Shown: piece by piece, positions 18,177 to 28,163 of the stretch | How positions within the stretch are numbered: the stretch's first letter is position 1 | How the letters are laid out: every line of letters begins with the position of its first letter | From: an uncultured Erythrobacter sp. | GTDB taxonomy: Bacteria; Pseudomonadota; Alphaproteobacteria; Sphingomonadales; Sphingomonadaceae | DNA: 64,000 bases | Assembly (NCBI RefSeq): GCF_947492365.1 | Contig: NZ_CANLMB010000002.1 | Coordinates: forward strand, 310,001 to 374,000 | Direction: 5' to 3' | Program-made: the position numbers and the translations under genes | The notes under the pieces: generated by a model | The model's database searches: none | The model's input: only the letters and a program-made list of their open reading frames with translations | Told to the model about the DNA's origin: nothing

Positions 18177-20234
18177 ATGACCGAACTTCTTAAGATCAGC
18201 CTGCCCGATGGATCAGTGCGCGAGGTCGAGCCGGGTTCAACGCCTGCCGACATCGCTGCCGCAATCGGGCCGGGGCTTGCCAAGGCTGCGCTGGCCGCGC
18301 GGGTGGATGGTGAAGTGCGCGACCTCAACCGCGCGTTCGAAGGCGATGCCGAATTGGCGCTCATCACGGCGCGCGATGAAGAAGACGCGCTCGAACTCGC
18401 GCGCCACGACTTTGCCCATGTCCTTGCCGAAGCGGTGCAGGCGCTGTGGCCGGGCACGCAGATCACCTTTGGCCCGGCGACCGATGACGGTTTCTATTAT
18501 GACGTGATGGCTCCGGCCTCGCGCGAGCCGTTTGGCGTCGATGATTTGCCCGCGATCGAGGAAAAGATGCGCGAGATCATCAAGGCAGACAAGCCGCTGG
18601 TGCGCGAAGTCTGGTCGCGCGCCGACCTGATCGCGAAATGGGAAGCCGACGGCGAGGCGTTCAAGGCCGAATGGGCGAAAGAGCTGCCCGAAAACGAGGA
18701 GCTGACGGTTTACTGGTCGGGAGAGCCGGGTTCTGACGGTGCGTGGCTCGACATGTGCCGCGGCCCGCATCTTGCCTCGACCGGCAAGCTTGACCCGGCC
18801 GCCTTCAAGCTGATGCGGACGGCGGGTGCCTATTGGCGCGGCGACCAGCGCAATGCGCAGCTGACGCGCATCTACGGCACCGGCTGGCTCAACAAGAAAC
18901 AGCTCAACGCTCACCTTCACCGGCTGGAAGAAGCCGCCAAGCGCGACCACCGCAAGCTTGGCCGCGAGATGGACCTGTTCCACTTGCAGGAAGAGGCGCA
19001 TGGCTCGGTTTTCTGGCACCCCAAGGGATACCGGATCTGGCGCGAGCTTGAGGCCTATATGCGCCGCAAGATGGATGGCGGCGGCTACCGCGAGATCAAG
19101 ACGCCGCAGCTGATGGATGTGCGCCAATGGACCCAGTCGGGCCACTGGGGCAAATATGCCGAGAACATGTTTGCCGTGCCCGACATCGTTCCCGAAGTGG
19201 ACGATGAAGGCGAGACCGCTGCTGCCCCCAAGGTCGCGGATGACGCCGACTGGATGGCGATCAAGCCGATGAACTGCCCGGCGCATGTTCTGGTCTTCAA
19301 GCAGGGCATCACGTCCTATCGCGACCTGCCGATCCGGCTGGGCGAGATGGGCTGCTGCCACCGCAACGAACCGCATGGCGCGCTCCACGGCTTGATGCGC
19401 GTGCGCCAGTTCACGCAGGACGATGCGCATATCTTCTGCACCGAGGAGCAGGTGGTCGAGGAAGTGCGCAAATTCTGCGCGCTCGCGGACAGCGTCTACA
19501 AGGATTTCGGCTTCACCTATCATGTGAAGCTCGCGCTGCGGCCCGAGAAACGCTTTGGCAGCGAAGCCGACTGGGACAAAGCCGAGCAGGAATTGCGCGA
19601 CGCTGTGGCCGAGGCCGGTATGGCCAATGAGCAATATGGCTGGGAGGAGTTACCGGGCGAAGGGGCGTTTTATGCGCCCAAGCTCGAATGGCACCTCACC
19701 GATGCGATTGGTCGGACGTGGCAGGTTGGCACGATCCAGGGCGACCGCGTGCTGCCCGACCGGCTCGATGCCACCTATGTGGGCGAAGACGGCGACCGGC
19801 ACCGCCCGGTTATGCTCCACCGCGCGATTTTTGGGTCTTACGAGCGCTTTATCGGCATTCTGATCGAGCACTATGCTGGCCGCCTGCCCGCATGGCTCGC
19901 GCCGGTGCAAGCTGTGGTGGCGCCGATTGTGTCTGATGTGGATGGCTACGCGCAGGAGGTTGAGGCCAAGCTCGCCGCGGCAGGCATCCGTGTGGAGAGC
20001 GACCTTCGCAACGAGAAGATCAACTACAAGATCCGCGAGCACTCGCTCGCCAAGGTGCCGCATCTGTTTGTGGTCGGAAAGCGCGAGGCCGAAGAGGGCA
20101 CTGTCGCGATCCGCACTCTGGGCGAAAAGGATCAGCAAGTCCTGCCGCTGGACGAAGCGGTTGCCATGTTGAAGCTGGCAGCGACCCCGCCTGACCTGCG
20201 CGAAGCCCCAGACCTGCACGAAACCGAAGCCTAA
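18177..20234 (+). CDS. thrS: Threonyl-tRNA synthetase
   Basis: This class II synthetase charges tRNA-Thr. The 685-residue protein has an N-terminal TGS domain (about 1-65, [13 protein letters not shown]), the editing domain with [11 protein letters not shown] and YYDV near 78-115, the catalytic core with [13 protein letters not shown] (zinc Cys) and [18 protein letters not shown], and a C-terminal anticodon-binding domain (about 580-670). It is longer than E. coli ThrS, partly because of an acidic/Ala-rich insertion of about 25 residues before IKPMNCP. GTG 18174 and ATG 18177 are adjacent possible starts. An unusual leader with eight Thr codons lies upstream. Confidence 0.97.
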   Translation: MTELLKISLPDGSVREVEPGSTPADIAAAIGPGLAKAALAARVDGEVRDLNRAFEGDAELALITARDEEDALELARHDFAHVLAEAVQALWPGTQITFGPATDDGFYYDVMAPASREPFGVDDLPAIEEKMREIIKADKPLVREVWSRADLIAKWEADGEAFKAEWAKELPENEELTVYWSGEPGSDGAWLDMCRGPHLASTGKLDPAAFKLMRTAGAYWRGDQRNAQLTRIYGTGWLNKKQLNAHLHRLEEAAKRDHRKLGREMDLFHLQEEAHGSVFWHPKGYRIWRELEAYMRRKMDGGGYREIKTPQLMDVRQWTQSGHWGKYAENMFAVPDIVPEVDDEGETAAAPKVADDADWMAIKPMNCPAHVLVFKQGITSYRDLPIRLGEMGCCHRNEPHGALHGLMRVRQFTQDDAHIFCTEEQVVEEVRKFCALADSVYKDFGFTYHVKLALRPEKRFGSEADWDKAEQELRDAVAEAGMANEQYGWEELPGEGAFYAPKLEWHLTDAIGRTWQVGTIQGDRVLPDRLDATYVGEDGDRHRPVMLHRAIFGSYERFIGILIEHYAGRLPAWLAPVQAVVAPIVSDVDGYAQEVEAKLAAAGIRVESDLRNEKINYKIREHSLAKVPHLFVVGKREAEEGTVAIRTLGEKDQQVLPLDEAVAMLKLAATPPDLREAPDLHETEA

Positions 20235-20240
20235 ACCGCT

Positions 20241-20984
20241 TTGGAATTCCTCGCCGGTTTCAGCCTTGTGCAAATCGCGGTTGCGATCGCTGCCACTCTT
20301 GGTGCGGCCTTTATCCGCGGGCTGACGGGGTTCGGTTTCGGCATTCTGCTGGTCCCGATCCTCGCACTGGCGCTGACCCCGGTCGAGGCGGTGCTGGCGA
20401 TCAACATCATGGCCGGGCTGCTCGCCTTTACCGAGATCCGGATGATTTTGCGCGAGGCGGAGAAAAGCGCGCTGGTGATCGGTGCGCTGGTCGTGGTTGG
20501 CACGCCGATCGGCCTGCTCCTGCTCGACGCGACACCGCAAGCGATTGCGCGGTTGCTGATCGCTTTGATCGCCTTGTCGGCCTTCTTTGCAGTCCTGATG
20601 CCGAAGCGCGGGCCGGAACAGCCGGGCATTGGGGTGACGTCTGGCGTGGGCATCTCAGCAGGCTTGCTCACTGGTTTCGCCGCCATGCCGGGCCCGCCGG
20701 TGGTTCCCTATTATGTCGGGCGCGACATTCCGCGCGTTACCGCCAAAGCCTCGATGATCGGTATCTTTGGGATTGCAGCATTAGCCGGAGTTGGCTCAGG
20801 CGCTGCGATTGGCGTGCTGGAGACGCGCATCATCCTGCTGGGACTGGCGCTCTTTCCGCTGGTCCTGCTCGGCAACTGGATAGGCAGCCTTGCTTTCGGC
20901 AAGGTCAGCGACAGGCTGTGGCGGACATGTGTGGGCGTGGTGCTGGCAGCAGCCGCAATCGCGGCGCTCGTGAAGCTGCTTTAG
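20241..20984 (+). CDS. TSUP/TauE-SafE family membrane transporter
   Basis: The 247-residue protein has eight predicted hydrophobic helices and the GLTGFGFG motif near residue 29-36 that typifies the TSUP family of anion exporters (sulfite, sulfonate or organic acids). A second conserved motif, GFAAMPGPPVVPYY, is at about 148-161. The start is TTG at 20241, six bases after the thrS stop, with no clear ribosome site; the first helix begins straight after it, which supports this start. It is probably co-transcribed with thrS. The substrate is unknown. Confidence 0.85.
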   Translation: MEFLAGFSLVQIAVAIAATLGAAFIRGLTGFGFGILLVPILALALTPVEAVLAINIMAGLLAFTEIRMILREAEKSALVIGALVVVGTPIGLLLLDATPQAIARLLIALIALSAFFAVLMPKRGPEQPGIGVTSGVGISAGLLTGFAAMPGPPVVPYYVGRDIPRVTAKASMIGIFGIAALAGVGSGAAIGVLETRIILLGLALFPLVLLGNWIGSLAFGKVSDRLWRTCVGVVLAAAAIAALVKLL

Positions 20985-20995
20985 AGGGCCAGTAG

Positions 20996-21130
20996 CTAGA
21001 GGGGGAGCGGCTGTCCGGCGAAGATCAGCGCGGCTCCGCAGGCAAGCACAATCACGCTGCTCGCTACGTCAGCGCGGCGTTGCTGCATGGCGGTAATGGC
21101 GCTGCGCGAAAGGCTGATTGCACGGTTCAT
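20996..21130 (-). CDS. Possible 44-residue small membrane protein
   Basis: A complete ATG-to-TAG ORF. The first 20 residues are basic and polar (SRSAITAMQQRRAD), followed by one hydrophobic helix (VASSVIVLACGAALIFAG). This small-protein-like arrangement fits between the TSUP gene and agmatine deiminase with no overlap. It has no good Shine-Dalgarno sequence. It may be chance; only conservation would decide. Confidence 0.35.
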   Translation of the reverse strand: MNRAISLSRSAITAMQQRRADVASSVIVLACGAALIFAGQPLPL

Positions 21131-21165
21131 GGCTCGCAAAATCGCGCAAATTTCCTAACGAGTCG

Positions 21166-22155
21166 TTAACCTCTCGCCGAAAGAGCGGGCATTTGCTGGC
21201 TTGCGCAGTGGAAACCGCCGCCGCCTGCAAGCACCGCTTCGGCAGGCAGGCCGATGCAATCGCGGTCCGGGAACAGTTCGGCAATCGCCTCGACGCCTTC
21301 ATCGTCATGCCGCGAACCGAAGGTCGGGACCACGACCAGATGCGTGGTGATCGCGAAGTTCACATAGCTTGCCGGTTCAATCGCGCCGTCCCGGGTGATC
21401 CGTCCGGGAGAAGGAATTGTGATGACTTCGACCCCGGCATTCTGCGCACGGCGCTTTGCATCAGCATAGATTTCGTCGTTGGGATCGTTTGAACCGGTTG
21501 CTTCGGGAATGACCATGCGATTGGGGCCGACAAAGCGCGCGAGATTATCGACATGGCCATCGGTGTGGTCGTTGATAAGCCCCTCGCCCAGCCACAGAAA
21601 GCGATCAAAGCCCAGCATCCGCGCCAGTTCGGCTTCGATTTCTTCGCGCTCCATGGCGGGGTTGCGATTGCGGTTGAGCAGGCATTGCGCAGTGGTCGCG
21701 GCCAGCCCGGTGCCGTCGCCGTCAATCGCCCCGCCTTCGAGGATCATCGGCGAGGCCCCGACCGGCAGACCGGCATCGCGGGCAAGCTCTGCGCCCACTT
21801 CCTGATCGCCCGGCATCAGATATTTCCCGCCCCAGCCGTTGAAGCCAAAGCGCCGCGCCGCCCGCTTGCCTTCTTCCAGCACCACGAGCGGCCCGGTGTC
21901 GCGCAGCCAGATATCGCCATAGGTGCGGCGCTCAAGCGTCACCTTCTCGCTGACCAGCTCGCGTGCGCGCGCCTCATTGGCTTCATCGCGGACGAGCAGT
22001 CGCACCTGCTGCCCGCTTTGCGCAACCTCATTGGCGAAGGCTGCGATCTGCTCTTGCGCCAGTTCCAGCCAGCCGGGCCATTCATCGGCCAGATGCGGAA
22101 AGCCGACCCACAGCCAGTCCTGTTTTGCCCATTCGGGCGGCATCAGGAGGGCCAT
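21166..22155 (-). CDS. aguA: Agmatine deiminase
   Basis: This peptidyl-arginine-deiminase-like enzyme converts agmatine to N-carbamoylputrescine and ammonia, a step in polyamine synthesis. In 329 residues it shows GDIWLRDTGP (about 80-89), NGWGGKY, the catalytic ILEGGAIDGDG, the His motif NDHTDGHVDNLARF, and the nucleophilic Cys in GGGGFHCAS (C317). The length is slightly short of E. coli/plant relatives but all active-site motifs are present. The start at 22155 gives MALLMPPEW, the usual N-terminus. Related Porphyromonas-type deiminases share the fold, so substrate assignment rests on the motif set. Confidence 0.9.
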   Translation of the reverse strand: MALLMPPEWAKQDWLWVGFPHLADEWPGWLELAQEQIAAFANEVAQSGQQVRLLVRDEANEARARELVSEKVTLERRTYGDIWLRDTGPLVVLEEGKRAARRFGFNGWGGKYLMPGDQEVGAELARDAGLPVGASPMILEGGAIDGDGTGLAATTAQCLLNRNRNPAMEREEIEAELARMLGFDRFLWLGEGLINDHTDGHVDNLARFVGPNRMVIPEATGSNDPNDEIYADAKRRAQNAGVEVITIPSPGRITRDGAIEPASYVNFAITTHLVVVPTFGSRHDDEGVEAIAELFPDRDCIGLPAEAVLAGGGGFHCASQQMPALSARG

Positions 22156-22194
22156 GGATCGGCTCTTTTCGCTTTCAACTGCGGTTTTGGTCGA

Positions 22195-23901
22195 TCAGCA
22201 ACCGGCATCCGAGCTGGCGCAGCTTTCGTCGCGCACGCCGCGGAATTCGTCGCCATCGTTCCAGTTCGGCCAGCTTTCGCTCATCGCCATCATCCGGCCA
22301 AGGCGATAGAACAGCTGCAGGTCAGCCATCACGCCCGACCAGTCCCAGTTCTCGTCAAATTCATCCTTCGGACCGTGATAGCGGTTCTCGCGATATTCGG
22401 CTCCAACCGCAGCGCCGGCTTCACGCCCGCCTTCGACCAGATCCTCGCCGCCATCGACATAGAGCATTGGCACGCCCTGCTTGGCGAAGGCGAAGTGGTC
22501 GGAGCGGTAGTAATAGCCGGCCTCCGGGTTCGGATTGGGCGTCGCGGTGCGTCCGTCTGCGACCAGAGCCGCTTCGAGGAAGGCATCGAGCTGCGATTTG
22601 CCCGGGCCGACGACCGTCACATCACGCGAAGCGCCAGCGACAAGGAACGCATCCATGTTGATCCCGCCTACGGTCTGGTCGAGCGGGAAGACCGGGTTCG
22701 ACGCGTAGTAATAAGCGCCCAGCAGACCCGATTCCTCTGCCGTTACGGCGAGGAAGACGAGGCTGCGCTTGGGAGCGCCAGCCTTGGAATGCGCTTCGGC
22801 CAGCGCGACCAGAGCCGCTGTGCCGGTCGCATTGTCGACCGCGCCGTTGCAGATGTCGTCGCCGTCAGCCGCAGGCGGGTTGCAGGTGCCAAGGTGATCC
22901 CAATGCGCGGTGTGGATGACATATTCATCCGGTGCTTCGGTGCCCGGCAGCACGCCGATCACGTTTTGCGAAGCAAAGCTGCGGAAGCTGTTCTGGAAGC
23001 TGGTTGAAGCCGAAAGGCCAAGCTCGACCGCTTCAAATTCTTCCGTCTTCGCAGCGGCCGTCAGCGCGTCGAGATCCTGCCCGGCTGCGGCGAGGATTTC
23101 GCGGGCGACTTCCTTTTGCACCCAGCCATTCATCGTGGTCATCGGCGGAGCATTGTCGCCGCGCGCGGCATAGGCCTGCGGGCCGCCCCACGAGCTTTCG
23201 ACCACGCTCCAGGGATAGCTGGCAGGCTCAGTATCGTGAACGATCAGAACCGCCGCAGCACCCTGCCGCGCGGCCTCTTCATATTTGTAGCTCCAGCGGC
23301 CGTAATAGGTCATCGCCTTGCCGTTAAAGGTACCGTCGAGCCCTTCGGTTTCCCAATCGGGATCGTTGACGAGGACGACCACGGTCTTGCCGGTGACATC
23401 GACGCCTTCATAATCGTTCCAGCCGCGCTCAGGCGCGTTCACGCCATAGCCGACAAACACCATCTCGCTATTGGCGATCTGGGTGGCGGCGTCTTCGCGG
23501 TAGGTTACGCCAGTCCAGTCGCTGCCATATTCAAAGGCAAGCGCGGTTTCGCCGCCAGTGATCGTCAGCGGGGCGAAATTGCTTCCGGTTATCTCGATCA
23601 GCGGCACTTCCTGCACCCAGCTATCGCCATTGCCCGGTTCCAGTCCGGCAGCGGCAAAACGCTCGGTCAAAAGCGCGACGGTGAGTTCCTCGCCTTCGGT
23701 GCCCGGCATGCGTCCGCCAAATGCGTCCGAGGACAATTCGCGGGTAATGTCGATCATCGTCGCTTCGGAGATGTCACCATCGGCGACTTCGGGAATGTCG
23801 AGCTCGGCAGCGGCATCGCCGCCGCCCATCATGGCGTCGCAGCCTGCAAGGGCCAGCGCGCCTGCGGCCAGACCCGCAAATGCAATTGCGCGTTTCATCA
23901 T
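22195..23901 (-). CDS. M28-family zinc metallopeptidase, lipoprotein
   Basis: The 568-residue protein starts at ATG 23901, behind an AGAGGA ribosome site; the frame is open to 23967. The signal peptide ends in a lipobox LALAGC (Cys at about 20). A PA-like inserted domain (VLIVHDTEPASYPWSVVES) precedes the M28 catalytic domain. Zinc-binding motifs are HTAHWDHLG, GAVDNATGTAALV, TAEESGLLG and YRSDHFAF. These enzymes are aminopeptidases acting on exported or imported peptides in the periplasm or outside. It diverges from glnE. Confidence 0.92.
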   Translation of the reverse strand: MMKRAIAFAGLAAGALALAGCDAMMGGGDAAAELDIPEVADGDISEATMIDITRELSSDAFGGRMPGTEGEELTVALLTERFAAAGLEPGNGDSWVQEVPLIEITGSNFAPLTITGGETALAFEYGSDWTGVTYREDAATQIANSEMVFVGYGVNAPERGWNDYEGVDVTGKTVVVLVNDPDWETEGLDGTFNGKAMTYYGRWSYKYEEAARQGAAAVLIVHDTEPASYPWSVVESSWGGPQAYAARGDNAPPMTTMNGWVQKEVAREILAAAGQDLDALTAAAKTEEFEAVELGLSASTSFQNSFRSFASQNVIGVLPGTEAPDEYVIHTAHWDHLGTCNPPAADGDDICNGAVDNATGTAALVALAEAHSKAGAPKRSLVFLAVTAEESGLLGAYYYASNPVFPLDQTVGGINMDAFLVAGASRDVTVVGPGKSQLDAFLEAALVADGRTATPNPNPEAGYYYRSDHFAFAKQGVPMLYVDGGEDLVEGGREAGAAVGAEYRENRYHGPKDEFDENWDWSGVMADLQLFYRLGRMMAMSESWPNWNDGDEFRGVRDESCASSDAGC

Positions 23902-23993
23902 CGGAAAAGATCCTCTCATCTCGTAAATTCGTGGCGCTTCTCTTGCAGATGGGCTTGCGGGCCGCAAGCGGCTTGGCCAAGGACTGATGTGTA

Positions 23994-26720
23994 ATGGCGC
24001 ATATGGCGGACCCCGACTGGAAAGAAGCGATCGCGCGGGCGCGGGCCCATGCTCCGTTTCTGGCGCGGGCGCTGGACCGACAACCAGAGCTCGAGGCGCT
24101 GTTGCAAGCGGGCGAGGGCGAGGCCGCGCTCGAATGGTCCAAAGCGCGTGGGTCAGGCGAAAGCGCTGATATTGCGCTGCGCCGTCAGCGGATCGGCATG
24201 GCAGCGGCGCTTGCGGTCGGCGATCTGGCGGGCGCCTTCCCGCTTACGCGCGTCATGGGCGAGCTTACCGACTTTGCCGACCACGCGCTCGACACCGCGA
24301 TCCGAACCGCGATTACCGAGCGCACGGGCGAGGAGCGCGCCGACGGGATGATCGCGCTGGGCCTTGGCAAGCAAGGCGCGCATGAGCTCAACTATTCCTC
24401 CGACATCGACCCGATCCTGCTTTACGATCCCGCGTCTCTGCCGCGCCGCGACAAAGATGATCCGGGCGAGGCGGCGCAGCGTTATGCGCGCCGGATCGTC
24501 AAACTGCTCTCTGACACGACGGCGGAAGGCTATGTGCTGCGGGTCGATCTGCGCCTGCGCCCTGCCGCCGAGGTTAGCCCGCTCGCCGTCCCGCGCCGCT
24601 CGGCCTTGTCGCATTATCAGGGGCAGGCGCTGGCATGGGAGCGCGCGGCCTTCATTCGGGGGCGAGCTGCGGCGGGCGATATTGCGGCGGGCGAAGAATT
24701 CCTCGGTGAGATCGCGCCCTTTATCTGGCGGCACACGCTCGATTTCGGCGCGGTCGAGGAAATCCGTGATCTGACTTTGCGCATTCGCCAGAGCTATGCG
24801 GGGCCGCCTCGACCGGGGCCGGGCTTTGATATCAAGCGCGGACGCGGCGGCATTCGCGAGATCGAGTTTTTCGCGCAGACCCATCAGCTGATCCATGGCG
24901 GGCGCGATCCCAGCTTAAGGGTAAGGGGCACGCGCGCGGCGCTGGACGCTTTGGCAGCGGCAGGCCGGATCGAAGCGGACAATGCACAGGTTCTGGGCGA
25001 GGCCTACGACCGCCTGCGGCAGATCGAGCACCGGCTGCAAATGGTCAATGACCGTCAGACGCACAGCCTGCCGGACGGCGCCGCGCTCGATAATGTCGCG
25101 CAGCTCGATGGGCTGGCGGATGGCGCGGCTCTAGTGGCCGAACTGACGGCGCTGACCGAGGCCAGCGGGAGCATTTATGAAGGGCTGATTGGCGACAAGG
25201 CGCGCGCGGTGCCGGTTGCTGCTCCGGCCAGCGATCTTGCGATTACGCTTAAGAAGCTCAGCTTTGCCAAGTCCGAGGCACTGGCAGCACGGATCGAGGA
25301 ATGGCGCGATGGCCGCTTTGCCGCGATCCGCAGCCCGCAAGCTGTCGAGGCTTTCGATGCCCTACTCCCTTCGCTTCTCAGCGCTTTTGCCGAAAGCGAC
25401 GATCCGGAGCGCGCGATCAATCGCTGGCAGGCGATGATCGAGCGCGCGCCCTCGATGATCACCGTGTTCCGGCTGCTGCTGGCCGAGCCGAGCTTGCTCG
25501 AACGCTTGGTCGAGGCGCTGACTCTCTCGCCCACATTGGCTGACCAGCTCGCGCGGCGTCCCGAACGGCTCGACGTGCTGCTCGATCAGCAACCGATCTC
25601 CGGCCCCACAACGGTTGCCGAGATTGCCGCGCGGATGGGTCAGGATCTGGTGCGCGATGATTACGAGGCGCGGCTCGATGCGATCCGCCGTGAGACGGGC
25701 GAGGCACGTTTTATCCTCGGTCTGCGCCTGATCGAAGCGCAGCGTCCGCCGGTCGCGATTGCCCGCGTTCTTGCCAATCTGGCCGAGGCCGCGATCAGCG
25801 TCGCTGCCGAAGCCACTATCGCAGAGTTTGAGCGCAAGCACGGCAAAGTGCCCGGCGGAGAGCTGGTCATTCTCGGGCTTGGAAGGCTGGGCGGACAGGT
25901 GCTCACCCATGCCTCTGATCTCGATATCATCTATCTGTTCACCGGCGAGTTTTCCGCGCAATCGGACGGAGAGAAACCGCTTGGCGCGACGCTTTACTTC
26001 AACCGCCTCGCCAGCCGCATCACCGCTGCATTGTCGGTGCCTACGGCGCAAGGGGCGCTCTACGAAGTCGACACAAGGCTGCGCCCGCAAGGCAATCAGG
26101 GGCCGCTGGCCGTCTCACTAGAGGCCTTTGCCAAATATCAGCAGGAAAGCGCGTGGACGTGGGAGCATATGGCGCTGACCCGCGCGCGGGTGTTGACCGG
26201 ATCGGAAGAAGCGCGCGCTGAAACGGACGCGATCATCGCCGATGTGCTGCAACGCCAGCGCGACCCTGTAGAGCTGCGCAAAGCCGTGCTCAAAATGCGC
26301 GGGGAGATGGCGCAGCATAAACCGTCGAAGGGCGAGATTGACGTCAAACTTCTGCGCGGCGGGCTGGTCGATATCGAGTTCCTCACTCACTTCCTGCAAT
26401 TGCGCGACGCCGCGCAGCTGAACGCCGCAGATTCCGATGCGCTCAACCCGGATCTGGGAATTGCGGTCGCGGGACTTGTCGCCGCCGGTCTGTTAGACCC
26501 CGCTATGGCCGCCGCGCATCAGCTGATGACCAATATGCTGGTGGCTGGCCGCTTGCTCGCCCCCGATGGCAAGAATCCACCCAAGGCTGCCGCGAAAGCC
26601 CTTGCGCGTGCCTGCGGGTGCGATAGCTACGCGCAGCTGATGGAGGATCTGGCCAATGCCCGCGAGGATGTCGCGCGCTGTTGGACTGCGATTTTCGACC
26701 AAGTTCTGGAGACAAAGTGA
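23994..26720 (+). CDS. glnE: Bifunctional glutamine-synthetase adenylyltransferase/deadenylase
   Basis: GlnE modulates glutamine synthetase by adding or removing AMP in response to PII and glutamine. The 908-residue product contains two nucleotidyltransferase domains: the N-terminal deadenylase with GLGKQGAHELNYSSDID (123-139) and the C-terminal adenylylase with GLGRLGGQVLTHASDLD (about 627-645), both with the GxG...DxD pattern, separated by the regulatory linker. It forms an operon with bcp, whose ATG overlaps its stop codon. Other nitrogen genes in this window (gltBD, NAD-GDH) are not adjacent. Confidence 0.96.
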   Translation: MAHMADPDWKEAIARARAHAPFLARALDRQPELEALLQAGEGEAALEWSKARGSGESADIALRRQRIGMAAALAVGDLAGAFPLTRVMGELTDFADHALDTAIRTAITERTGEERADGMIALGLGKQGAHELNYSSDIDPILLYDPASLPRRDKDDPGEAAQRYARRIVKLLSDTTAEGYVLRVDLRLRPAAEVSPLAVPRRSALSHYQGQALAWERAAFIRGRAAAGDIAAGEEFLGEIAPFIWRHTLDFGAVEEIRDLTLRIRQSYAGPPRPGPGFDIKRGRGGIREIEFFAQTHQLIHGGRDPSLRVRGTRAALDALAAAGRIEADNAQVLGEAYDRLRQIEHRLQMVNDRQTHSLPDGAALDNVAQLDGLADGAALVAELTALTEASGSIYEGLIGDKARAVPVAAPASDLAITLKKLSFAKSEALAARIEEWRDGRFAAIRSPQAVEAFDALLPSLLSAFAESDDPERAINRWQAMIERAPSMITVFRLLLAEPSLLERLVEALTLSPTLADQLARRPERLDVLLDQQPISGPTTVAEIAARMGQDLVRDDYEARLDAIRRETGEARFILGLRLIEAQRPPVAIARVLANLAEAAISVAAEATIAEFERKHGKVPGGELVILGLGRLGGQVLTHASDLDIIYLFTGEFSAQSDGEKPLGATLYFNRLASRITAALSVPTAQGALYEVDTRLRPQGNQGPLAVSLEAFAKYQQESAWTWEHMALTRARVLTGSEEARAETDAIIADVLQRQRDPVELRKAVLKMRGEMAQHKPSKGEIDVKLLRGGLVDIEFLTHFLQLRDAAQLNAADSDALNPDLGIAVAGLVAAGLLDPAMAAAHQLMTNMLVAGRLLAPDGKNPPKAAAKALARACGCDSYAQLMEDLANAREDVARCWTAIFDQVLETK

Positions 26721-27193
26721 TGAGTGAATTTGCCAAAGCGGGCGATGCTATGCCCGATATCGCGATGGAAACGCCCGATGGCGGCAGCGTCAAAGCGTCG
26801 GACTTCGCCGGGCAGAAGCTGGTGATCTTCTTCTATCCCAAGGACAACACGCCCGGCTGCACCACCGAAGCCAAAGACTTCACAGCGCTCAAGTCAGAGT
26901 TCGACAATGCAGGCGTCGCTTTGCTCGGCGTGAGCAAGGACAGCGCGAAAAAGCACCTCAACTTCATCGCCAAGCACGAGCTTACCACCCCGCTTGCGAC
27001 CGATGCGGCAGAGGGCGGGCTGTCCGATGCGCTTGGCATCTGGACAGAGAAGCAGATGTACGGAAAGACCTATATGGGCATGGTCCGCTCGACCTATCTG
27101 GTCGGGGCTGACGGCAAAATCGCGCAGGCGTGGAACAAGGTGAAGGTCAAAGGCCACGCCGAGGAAGTGCTCGCTGCTGCCAAAGCGCTCTGA
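26720..27193 (+). CDS. bcp: Thioredoxin-dependent peroxiredoxin, Bcp/PrxQ type, single-cysteine
   Basis: This small peroxidase reduces H2O2 and organic peroxides. The 157-residue product has the peroxidatic Cys in NTPGCTTEA (C47) and the catalytic Arg in MVRSTYLVG. E. coli Bcp has a resolving Cys five residues later; here that position is not Cys and no other Cys occurs, so this is a 1-Cys type needing an external thiol. ATG 26720 overlaps the glnE stop (TGATG). A longer in-frame extension into glnE is not likely. Confidence 0.93.
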   Translation: MSEFAKAGDAMPDIAMETPDGGSVKASDFAGQKLVIFFYPKDNTPGCTTEAKDFTALKSEFDNAGVALLGVSKDSAKKHLNFIAKHELTTPLATDAAEGGLSDALGIWTEKQMYGKTYMGMVRSTYLVGADGKIAQAWNKVKVKGHAEEVLAAAKAL

Positions 27194-27202
27194 CGTCACC
27201 CG

Positions 27203-28006
27203 ATGCAATCTGTCGCCTCCGCCATTCGCGCCGCGCTCCTGACCGGTGACCCGCGCGCCAAGTGCTTCGCTGCCCGCGATGTCGCGCGGCGCTGGCGCAT
27301 GGGAAAGCTTGCGTTCGAGTTTGACTGCGCGATGCCCGATGCGCCCGCATGGCCCGAGCGTCCCGAATTGCTCCCGCCCAGCCAGATGCCCAAGCGCGGC
27401 AAATTCGGCTCCGAACGCGGACGGATCGCGCTCTGGCACAGCCTTGCGCACATCGAATTCGTCGCGATCGATCTCGCGCTCGATATGGCCGGGCGGTTCG
27501 GGGCGGAGATGGCCCAGATCGGCGGGCGTGAGTTCGTTTCAGACTTCCTCTATGTCGCCGCCGACGAAGCGATGCATTTTGCCCTGCTCGCGCGCAAATT
27601 GCAGAGCATGGGGACCCACTACGGCGCGCTCCCGGCGCATGGCGGATTGTGGGAGGCGGCGCATGGCACCCGCCACGATGTCGCAGCGCGGCTCGCGGTG
27701 GTGCCGATGGTGCTCGAAGCGCGCGGGCTCGACGTGACGCCGGCCACGCTGGAACGGGTCAGAGCGGCGGGAGACGAAGGCGGCGCGAGAATTCTTGCCC
27801 GCATCCTTGACGATGAGATTCGCCATGTCGGATTCGGCACAAAACACTTTCTGAAAGTTTCAGAATCTCTTGGTGAGAATCCCGAAAACAAGTGGAAGTG
27901 CTTGGTTCGGGAGCACTTCAGGGGGCCGATTAAGCCTCCGTTTAACGACTCAGCGCGTCTTGCAGCCGGTTTATCGCGCGCATTTTATATTGATGTTGCG
28001 AATTAA
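27203..28006 (+). CDS. DUF455 ferritin-like diiron-type protein
   Basis: The 267-residue protein has the ferritin-like helical pattern of DUF455 with metal-ligand-like residues in order: H83xE85 (AHIEFVAIDL), E122xxH125 (DEAMHF), E172 and E205xxH208 (DDEIRHV). The family is related to MiaE tRNA hydroxylase and to other diiron oxygenases, but its own reaction is not established. It is 9 bases downstream of bcp and probably in the same operon as glnE. The C-terminus (about 225-267) is a basic tail not part of the helical bundle. Confidence 0.82.
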   Translation: MQSVASAIRAALLTGDPRAKCFAARDVARRWRMGKLAFEFDCAMPDAPAWPERPELLPPSQMPKRGKFGSERGRIALWHSLAHIEFVAIDLALDMAGRFGAEMAQIGGREFVSDFLYVAADEAMHFALLARKLQSMGTHYGALPAHGGLWEAAHGTRHDVAARLAVVPMVLEARGLDVTPATLERVRAAGDEGGARILARILDDEIRHVGFGTKHFLKVSESLGENPENKWKCLVREHFRGPIKPPFNDSARLAAGLSRAFYIDVAN

Positions 28007-28163
28007 CGAATCGGCCCGATAACTCGCTTTACATGTTGAGGCGCTGCGGCGCTTTGAGTCACACAGCGATGCCAAACTGGGCTTTCGACAAGCCGGGAAA
28101 AACAACAAGGGCACGCAAAAACGTTTTCTTTGGCGCATCAACGCCAGTCAGGACCGGGTCAAA
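28007..28163. other. Intergenic stretch before the M23 peptidase
   Basis: There is no ORF or RNA gene. It must contain the promoter of the M23 peptidase; I do not see a convincing -35/-10 pair. Confidence 0.4.

Noticed and set aside
18237..19634. Open frame of 465 codons antisense to thrS
   Set aside because: Shadow of thrS; residue composition is His/Arg/Leu-rich noise with no motif.
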